A program made the position numbers and the translations under genes. Positions 58,522 through 64,000 of a stretch of 64,000 nt of DNA are shown piece after piece. Each line of letters begins with the position of its first letter. The stretch's first letter is position 1. Origin of the DNA: Olivibacter sp. XZL3 (lineage in GTDB: Bacteria > Bacteroidota > Bacteroidia > Sphingobacteriales > Sphingobacteriaceae); NCBI RefSeq assembly GCF_004368405.1, contig NZ_SBJH01000008.1:124001-188000 (forward strand), written 5' to 3'. The notes beneath the pieces are model-generated. The model ran no database searches and was not told the origin of the DNA. It was given only the letters and a program-made list of their open reading frames with translations.

Positions 58522-59910
58522 ATGAATTACGACATCATTGTAATTGGAAGTGGCCCAGGAGGCTATGTTGCAGCTATTAGAGCGTCACAATTGGGTTTCA
58601 AGACTGCTATTGTTGAGCGAGAATCTCTTGGCGGTATTTGCCTTAACTGGGGATGTATCCCGACAAAAGCTTTACTGAAGAGTGCGCAAGTTTTCGAATA
58701 TTTGAATCATGCGGCCGACTACGGTATAAAGGTAGAGGGTGGTGAGGCTGATTTCGGCGCCATTATTAAAAGAAGTCGCGGCGTTGCCGACGGTATGAGC
58801 AAAGGGATCCAGTTCTTGATGAAAAAGAATAAAATCGATGTTATCATGGGAACCGCCAAAATTAAAAAAGGCGGTAAGATAGAGGTAAAAGGGGGCGACG
58901 GTTCTACAAAAGAATATACGGCCAAACATACTATCTTAGCAACAGGTGCCCGCTCCCGCGAGTTGCCAAATCTGAAGCAAGATGGTAAAAAGATCATCGG
59001 TTACCGTCAGGCGATGAACCTGGAGAAACAACCTAAGTCATTAGTGGTTGTGGGTTCCGGAGCGATAGGTGTTGAGTTTGCTTATTTTTATAACGCGATC
59101 GGCACGAAGGTGACCGTTGTGGAGTATTTGGATCGTATTGTCCCTGTTGAAGACGAGGAAATTTCAAAACAACTGGAGCGCAGCCTTAAAAAGAGCGGTA
59201 TCAACATTCTAACCGGTGCAGAGGTTACAGCCGTAGACACAAGTGCTTCGCCAAGCAAGGTAAAAATAAAAACAGCTAAAGGCGAAGAGGTTATTGAAGC
59301 AGAGGTCGTGTTATCTGCTGTTGGTATTACGCCAAACATTGAGAACCTAGGCTTAGAAGAAGTAGGCGTGAAGACCGAAAAAGGACGCGTCGTGGTCGAC
59401 GATTTTTATAAAACGAATGTAGAAGGCGTATACGCAATTGGTGATATTGTAAAAGGACAGGCCTTAGCGCACGTTGCTTCTGCCGAGGGTATCACCTGTG
59501 TGGAAAAAATCAAAGGCCTGCATGTTGAGCCAATCGACTATAATAATATTCCCGGTTGTACCTACTGCTCGCCTGAAATCGCATCCGTAGGCTATACGGA
59601 AAAAGCAGCGAAAGAGGCAGGCTACGAAATCAAAGTAGGCAAGTTTCCTTTCTCAGCTTCGGGCAAGGCAAGTGCAGCAGGCGCTAAAGATGGCTTTGTA
59701 AAGGTGATTTTTGACGCCAAATATGGCGAATTTTTGGGCGCCCATATGATTGGTGCCAACGTTACAGAAATCATCGCAGAAGTAGTTGCTGCCCGGAAAC
59801 TGGAAACAACGGGTCATGAAATCATTAAGACCATACATCCGCACCCAACAATGAGTGAGGCTGTTATGGAAGCTACAGCGGACGCTTACGGAGAAGTGAT
59901 ACATCTGTAA
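58522..59910 (+). CDS. lpd: Dihydrolipoyl dehydrogenase
   Basis: E3 component of 2-oxoacid dehydrogenase complexes, regenerating lipoamide with NAD+. 462 aa from the ATG at 58522 (frame open from 58489). FAD site MNYDIIVIGSGPGGYVAAIRASQLG; redox-active disulfide GGICLNWGCIPTKALL (CxxxxC) at about 41-46; NAD site VVVGSGAIGVEFAYFYNAIG; C-terminal catalytic HPHPTMSEAVMEA with the HxxxxE dyad. TANTH-like residues complete the fold. The partner E1 and E2 genes are not in this window. A -7 box lies some 80 nt upstream, and a terminator follows its stop. Confidence 0.95.
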   Translation: MNYDIIVIGSGPGGYVAAIRASQLGFKTAIVERESLGGICLNWGCIPTKALLKSAQVFEYLNHAADYGIKVEGGEADFGAIIKRSRGVADGMSKGIQFLMKKNKIDVIMGTAKIKKGGKIEVKGGDGSTKEYTAKHTILATGARSRELPNLKQDGKKIIGYRQAMNLEKQPKSLVVVGSGAIGVEFAYFYNAIGTKVTVVEYLDRIVPVEDEEISKQLERSLKKSGINILTGAEVTAVDTSASPSKVKIKTAKGEEVIEAEVVLSAVGITPNIENLGLEEVGVKTEKGRVVVDDFYKTNVEGVYAIGDIVKGQALAHVASAEGITCVEKIKGLHVEPIDYNNIPGCTYCSPEIASVGYTEKAAKEAGYEIKVGKFPFSASGKASAAGAKDGFVKVIFDAKYGEFLGAHMIGANVTEIIAEVVAARKLETTGHEIIKTIHPHPTMSEAVMEATADAYGEVIHL

Positions 59911-59932
59911 GACTTTCGCTCCTAAGTTAACT

Positions 59933-59971
59933 CGTTGGGTAGGTCGTAATGTTCTTCCCACCTACTCAACG
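59933..59971 (+). terminator. Stem-loop after lpd
   Basis: CGTTGGGTAGGT (59933-59944) and ACCTACTCAACG (59960-59971) form a 12-bp stem with one G-U pair, loop 15 nt, followed by AATTATTTC. It begins 22 nt after the lpd stop. Confidence 0.65.
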
Positions 59972-60086
59972 AATTATTTCAATAAACAGACCAGCCTCAC
60001 CTCATCAACACGCATTTGCTTACTTAACCGATATATCATCACCGTATTGACAAACGCGGGCTTATCAACGAAAAACAAAAAAATTA

Positions 60087-61319
60087 ATGGCTTTAAATTA
60101 CGTCTGGATTGCGTTTTTTTTAATCGCCTTTGGGGTTGCACTTTTTAAGTTGGTGTTTCTTGGCGATCAGGAAGTTTTTCAGACAATTGTCAATGGTACC
60201 TTCGATACTGCAAAAACCGGTGCAGAGATTTCCCTCGGCCTAGTGGGCTTGATGTCTTTTTGGCTAGGGATTATGAAAATCGGCGAAAAGGGAGGCATGA
60301 TCCATATTTTTGCCCGGTTGGTAGGACCTTTCTTTAATAAACTTTTTCCGGAGATTCCGAAAAATCATCCGGCACTCGGTTCAATTTTAATGAATTTCTC
60401 GGCCAATATGCTGGGACTCGATAATGCCGCCACCCCTGTCGGTCTAAAGGCGATGAAGGAATTGCAGGAGCTAAATCCAAACAAGGATACGGCAAGCAAT
60501 GCCCAAATTATGTTTCTGGTGCTAAACGCATCTAGTCTAACCCTGCTTCCTATTACGATCATGGCTTATCGCAAGGAAGCGGGCGCAGCGGACCCTTCGG
60601 ATGTGTTCATCCCCATCTTGTTGGCTACCTTTTTTTCGACCTTGGTCGGTTTAATAATTACAGCCATTTATCAGCGCATTAATCTGTTCAATCGGATAAT
60701 TATAAGCTATATAGGAGGCCTGACGCTGTTGATTGGCGGACTACTGTATTACTTTTCGACACTTGATCAGGAGCAGATCAATGTGGTATCGCAAGTGGCA
60801 AGCAACGTGATCCTTTTTACAATCATTGTCTCGTTTATTGCCTTGGCCTTTTACAGGAAGGTCAACGTTTTTGAGTCTTTTATTGAAGGTGCAAAGGAGG
60901 GCTTTGACGTAGCCGTCAAAATCATTCCTTATTTGGTTGGTATCTTAGTTGCGGTGGGCGTTTTTCGCGCTTCGGGCGCTATGGATTACCTAGTGCAAGG
61001 CGTAAGCGCTGTGATAAGCTGGATGGGTTTCGATACACGCTTTGTGGAAGCCTTGCCTGTTGCTTTTATGAAGCCTATGAGCGGAAGCGGTGCACGTGGC
61101 TTGATGGTCGATTTAATGCATATTAAAGGGGCTGATGATTTTGCCTCACGCGTCGCCTGCGTTATTCAGGGAAGCACAGAGACCACTTTTTATGTGCTGG
61201 CTGTATATTTTGGATCCGTAGCAATTAAGAAAACCCGTCATGCGCTGCCCGCTGCCTTATTAGCCGAGCTTGCCGGCGTGATAGCCGCTATTCTTATTGC
61301 TTATGTCTTTTTTGGATAG
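60087..61319 (+). CDS. Nucleoside-recognition (Gate) domain membrane protein, SpmA/SpmB-like fusion
   Basis: An integral membrane protein of 410 aa with about ten hydrophobic segments in two halves. The first half has SLGLVGLMSFWLGIMKIGEKGGM and MNFSANMLGLDNAATPVGLKAMKEL; the second has ESFIEGAKEGFDVAVKIIPYLVGILVAVGVFRASGAMDYL and PVAFMKPMSGSGARGLMVDLM, with GSGARG a signature. The two halves resemble spore maturation proteins SpmA and SpmB, here joined in one chain, which is common in Bacteroidota. Sporulation is not implied; a transport function of nucleoside-recognition type is likely, substrate unknown. Confidence 0.85.
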   Translation: MALNYVWIAFFLIAFGVALFKLVFLGDQEVFQTIVNGTFDTAKTGAEISLGLVGLMSFWLGIMKIGEKGGMIHIFARLVGPFFNKLFPEIPKNHPALGSILMNFSANMLGLDNAATPVGLKAMKELQELNPNKDTASNAQIMFLVLNASSLTLLPITIMAYRKEAGAADPSDVFIPILLATFFSTLVGLIITAIYQRINLFNRIIISYIGGLTLLIGGLLYYFSTLDQEQINVVSQVASNVILFTIIVSFIALAFYRKVNVFESFIEGAKEGFDVAVKIIPYLVGILVAVGVFRASGAMDYLVQGVSAVISWMGFDTRFVEALPVAFMKPMSGSGARGLMVDLMHIKGADDFASRVACVIQGSTETTFYVLAVYFGSVAIKKTRHALPAALLAELAGVIAAILIAYVFFG

Positions 61320-61324
61320 GTGAT

Positions 61325-61385
61325 AAATTCAAAAGTAAAAAGTGAAAATTCAAAAGTAAAAAGCTTGCCTCCCGCAGGGACGGTA
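61325..61385. repeat. Dispersed intergenic repeat, copy 2
   Basis: AATTCAAAAGTAAAA twice, then AGCTTGCCTCCCGCAGGGAC and GGTA, in the same order as copy 1 at 28018-28072, with one or two base differences. It lies after the nucleoside-recognition gene; the following 60 nt continue with decayed words such as ATTAATAACTAACAACG. Confidence 0.7.
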
Positions 61386-61449
61386 GAAACTCCGAAGGGC
61401 TCATCATAATAAGACAGGAACAATTAATAACTAACAACGAATAACGAAG

Positions 61450-61857
61450 ATGGCTGAATTAAATGTAACGGTTACTATTGGCAAAGAACGATATAAAACA
61501 GAGATAAGCAATGGACGGAATGTCCTGTTAGCTGACGAACCGGAATCTTTAGGCGGCACTGATCAGGGCTTGGGGCCGAAGGAGTTGTTGCTTTCCAGTT
61601 TAGGTTCGTGTACTGCTATTACCCTGCGCATGTATGCAGACCGGAAACAGTGGGATCTACAAGAAGTTATTATTTCGGTGAAAATGGAGGTCGTGCCCAG
61701 CAGTCATCAACAGACCACCTATATAAAGAACCATATCAAGTTAATCGGAGACCTAGATGACAGCCAACGGCAGCGCCTGCTTCAGATTGCCGAACTTTGT
61801 CCAGTGCACAAGGTTTTGTCTAATCCTATTGTGGTTGATAGTAATTTAGTTCCGTAG
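61450..61857 (+). CDS. OsmC family peroxiredoxin-like protein
   Basis: A 135-aa protein of the OsmC/Ohr superfamily, which reduces organic hydroperoxides with two cysteines. The first Cys is in LLSSLGSCTAITLRMYADRKQW (about residue 58), the second in LLQIAELCPVHKVLSNPI (C117 region), matching the family C...C spacing; the Arg-containing RYKTEISNGRN and the ADEPESLGGTDQGLGPKELL block also fit. Electron donor unknown. It is a single gene between two membrane/house-keeping genes, so regulation by peroxide stress is possible but not visible. Confidence 0.9.
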   Translation: MAELNVTVTIGKERYKTEISNGRNVLLADEPESLGGTDQGLGPKELLLSSLGSCTAITLRMYADRKQWDLQEVIISVKMEVVPSSHQQTTYIKNHIKLIGDLDDSQRQRLLQIAELCPVHKVLSNPIVVDSNLVP

Positions 61858-61985
61858 GTAATAGTTGACATCATGGAGGGATACGGGCAGTTAGCAAACG
61901 GTCACTGATCAATAACAAGTTGTTCATTGTGGAAAGAAGAAAGCTTACCGCCTAGTGCCTATTGCTTAGAGCTGCTTAAAAGTAA

Positions 61986-62016
61986 TTGCAAACATAAATG
62001 ATTTATAGTAGGTTTG
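61986..62016 (+). promoter_or_regulatory. Promoter of coaA
   Basis: TTG (61986-61988), 20 nt, TAGGTTTG (62009-62016): both boxes present. Leader to the ATG at 62042 is about 23 nt. Confidence 0.6.
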
Positions 62017-62041
62017 CGCGTGCAACCTTAAACAGGAATAT

Positions 62042-62998
62042 ATGACTGATACGGCAATGAAAGAACAGTATTCTCCATATGTAAGCATTACGCGTGAGGA
62101 ATGGAAATTACTGAACGGTGCATTGAGTTTTTCTCTCTCCAATGAAGATATCGGTACGCTGCATGCCTTAAACGAACCTTTGAATTTGGAAGAAATCCAA
62201 GAAGTTTACTTTCCCTTATGCCATCTTTTGAATATCCATATCGATTATGCCAATAAGCTCTATGAAGCGGAAAATGCTTATTTGAATAGCGACCGGAAGC
62301 GCTCCCCTTTTATCATCGGCATTGCCGGTAGCGTGGCTGCAGGAAAAAGCACCACCGCGAGGGTACTGCAAAAAGTATTATCCTTATGGCCCAATAAGCC
62401 GACCGTTGCCTTAGTAACTACGGATGGTTTCTTGTACCCTAATAAAATATTGGAGCAGCGTGGTATTATGAACAGAAAGGGATTTCCGGAAAGCTACGAT
62501 ACCAAGCGATTAATCAATTTTTTAGCGGATGTAAAAGCCGGTAAAGAAAGTCTTGAAGTGCCGATTTATTCCCATTTGGCATATGATGTGATTCCAGACC
62601 AAGTACAGGAGATATCCAATCCGGACATCGTTATTGTAGAGGGGATCAATGTATTGCAAGTTAACCTGAACGAACGGCACAAAGGGCCTCAGGTATTCGT
62701 GTCTGATTTCTTCGATTACTCCATCTATGTACACGCCAACGAAAGAAACCTGCTACAGTGGTATGTATCCCGCTTCAGGCAGTTGCAAAGGACGGCCTTT
62801 CAGAATCCAGGCTCCTATTTCCATCGTTATGCCAGTCTTTCCGAAGAAGAAGCGACAGCGCTGGCGAACAGCATCTGGGACCTGATCAATAAACCGAATC
62901 TTATCAAAAATATATTACCTACCCGTTTCCGAGCCAACCTCATTTTGGAAAAAGGAAGTCACCATTTCGTGAAGGGTGTGAAATTAAGGAAAGTGTAG
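62042..62998 (+). CDS. coaA: Type I pantothenate kinase
   Basis: Phosphorylates pantothenate, the first step of coenzyme A synthesis. 318 aa. Walker A is [21 protein letters not shown] (about residues 95-115), followed by [57 protein letters not shown], and late [31 protein letters not shown]. Length and motifs match the bacterial type I enzyme of E. coli, which is inhibited by CoA; whether this one is, cannot be read here. Stands alone; consensus promoter upstream. Confidence 0.95.
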   Translation: MTDTAMKEQYSPYVSITREEWKLLNGALSFSLSNEDIGTLHALNEPLNLEEIQEVYFPLCHLLNIHIDYANKLYEAENAYLNSDRKRSPFIIGIAGSVAAGKSTTARVLQKVLSLWPNKPTVALVTTDGFLYPNKILEQRGIMNRKGFPESYDTKRLINFLADVKAGKESLEVPIYSHLAYDVIPDQVQEISNPDIVIVEGINVLQVNLNERHKGPQVFVSDFFDYSIYVHANERNLLQWYVSRFRQLQRTAFQNPGSYFHRYASLSEEEATALANSIWDLINKPNLIKNILPTRFRANLILEKGSHHFVKGVKLRKV

Positions 62999-63143
62999 TC
63001 GATAGCTTTAGGCTTTAAGCAATACGCTGTAGCCTTTATGTCGCCCGGTTTCAGAAAATAGTGCTTTTATAAAAAGTATCGCTAATAGCTTAGCGTTTTA
63101 ATAAACTATTAACTAATAACCACTGCCTACTCACTAACAACAA

Positions 63144-64000
63144 CTAATAACCTATCTTCAGCACCTCATTAAGCACAATGTTTTTGATGAATTGTGACTG
63201 CGTTTTTCCGAGGTTTGTTAATGTAAACTGAACTTTATATTTGACAACGTCTTTTTGCACCGCTAAAACTTTTAACTTCATACTATTTTCGAGCACTTCG
63301 TTGCTATGCTTGTTAAGCAGATCATTAAGTCGTTTTTTAAGATCTTCGCGGTCCATTGTGTGGTTGATGGCTAGTTCAAATTCGACACTGACTTTTCTGG
63401 AATTCTGAAACGATTGATTTACGATATTGCTCGTAAAAACGAAATTATTAGGCACCATGACGATGTCATCATCATCGTTATTGATTACGATGTTGACCAG
63501 GGTTATGTCGATAATTTGTCCCTGATATTCCCCTATCTTCACGTAGTCGCCCAAAGTCAGCTGATCTGAGAACATAATGATTAAACCGCTGATCATATTA
63601 GTGATGTAGTCTTTAAAGATCAGCGCGATGGCCGCCGCGACAATGGTAATGCTTGTTAAAAATTCCTTGGGATCGATGTCAAATGCGAGCATAATACTAA
63701 ATATGACAACAATGGAATTAAGCACCGAAGCAATGCGGTTAATACCTAAAACAAAGCTCCCTCTCGAACTGGTATGAAAGTATAGCGAACGTCGTTTATA
63801 TAAAGACAGGAATAAAATGCGGGCGCCGGATATGATGATGTTGCTTGAAAGAAAGACATTCAATGCATAGACTAATCGACGCAAAATCTCCTTATCACTA
63901 TAATAAGACTTGTATTCTACCAATGTATAAGTTATTGGGATGAATATCAGAAGTTTGATTACCAATATCAGTAAATCGTTCTTTAAACGGATGCTACGTT
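63144..64000 (-). CDS. MscS-family mechanosensitive ion channel (5' end outside window)
   Basis: Minus-strand frame open from the edge (64000) to the stop at 63144; a possible TTG at 63965 is not the real start, because the frame continues upstream with SIRLKNDLLIL. Visible membrane segments are LLIFIPITYTLVEY, VFLSSNIIISGARILFLSL and IASVLNSIVVIFSIMLAFDI, followed by the pore-lining helix and domain TSITIVAAAIALIFKDYITNMISGLIIMFSDQLTLGDYVKIGEYQGQIIDITL, the MscS signature. Then the cytoplasmic beta domain (NNFVFTSNIVNQSF). It opens on membrane tension and protects against osmotic shock; the N-terminal part cannot be judged. No terminator seen; the next gap (62999-63143) holds word-like repeats. 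Confidence 0.85.
   Translation of the reverse strand, partial: RSIRLKNDLLILVIKLLIFIPITYTLVEYKSYYSDKEILRRLVYALNVFLSSNIIISGARILFLSLYKRRSLYFHTSSRGSFVLGINRIASVLNSIVVIFSIMLAFDIDPKEFLTSITIVAAAIALIFKDYITNMISGLIIMFSDQLTLGDYVKIGEYQGQIIDITLVNIVINNDDDDIVMVPNNFVFTSNIVNQSFQNSRKVSVEFELAINHTMDREDLKKRLNDLLNKHSNEVLENSMKLKVLAVQKDVVKYKVQFTLTNLGKTQSQFIKNIVLNEVLKIGY

Noticed and set aside
1-64000. CRISPR arrays, transposases, prophage genes, tRNA or rRNA genes
   Set aside because: No evenly spaced direct repeats, no transposase or integrase motifs and no tRNA or rRNA pattern were seen on reading both strands.

Overview
The window looks like a piece of chromosome from a Bacteroidota bacterium, most likely family Sphingobacteriaceae. 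The evidence is a TonB-dependent Oar-like receptor, DUF4270 and Kelch lipoproteins with acidic residues after the lipobox cysteine, futalosine-pathway menaquinone genes, a small histone H1-like protein, many starts without a Shine-Dalgarno sequence, and repeated Bacteroidota-type promoters (TTTG or TTG, about 18-22 nt, TAnnTTTG). I found no rRNA, tRNA, CRISPR array, prophage or transposase. Most of the window is housekeeping and envelope sequence.

Layout. 0-4 kb: kdsD (cut by the window edge), recQ and kdsA; kdsD and kdsA belong to Kdo synthesis for LPS. 4-7.4 kb: a three-gene peptide-modification operon (permuted ATP-grasp, alpha-E, transglutaminase). 8.7-13.4 kb: a class III-like sirtuin with a DUF6580 membrane protein, then two secreted GH29 alpha-L-fucosidases. 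13.5-18.5 kb: AI-2E-type permease, aldo/keto reductase, and mqnA, a histidine phosphatase and mqnE. 19.5-22.5 kb: a methionine operon with promoter, SAM-I riboswitch, a 44-codon ORF ending in Cys/Met residues, a 64-codon internally deleted metY, metX and hom. 22.5-35 kb: oxidoreductases, a YncE-like lipoprotein, GH25 lysozyme, prmC, ribD, a transporter, an IMPACT protein, regulators, YceI, and a TonB receptor reduced to its C-terminal barrel. 35-39 kb: a UbiA-like protein, a methyltransferase and a beta-propeller/Omp85 barrel fusion. 39-45 kb: nucleotidase, histone H1-like gene, a large stem-loop with a terminator tail, a two-component system, and DUF4270 and Kelch lipoproteins. 45-54 kb: YghZ-like reductase, L,D-transpeptidase, a DACNV-type diadenylate cyclase, Ku, DUF2795, a DnaQ/GIY-YIG nuclease, two HTH regulators and a phosphodiesterase. 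54-64 kb: Oar receptor, lpd, a nucleoside-recognition membrane protein, OsmC, coaA and an MscS channel cut by the window edge.

The points most worth following are: (1) the methionine leader, where the SAM-I P1 helix ends 7 nt before a Cys/Met-ending ORF that is followed by a start-plus-tail metY remnant; (2) a second start-plus-tail gene, the TonB receptor near 33.0 kb; (3) the propeller-Omp85 fusion; (4) the DACNV/DAC protein with its catalytic motifs kept; (5) a roughly 120-nt stem-loop after the histone H1-like gene; (6) -7 boxes that sit 4 nt before the ATG of ribD and of the cyclase gene, which suggests leaderless mRNAs; (7) word-like repeats in intergenic DNA, including a shared module at 28.0 and 61.3 kb. 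I see no clear defence island or new multi-gene system. All calls come from reading the sequence; no database search was run.
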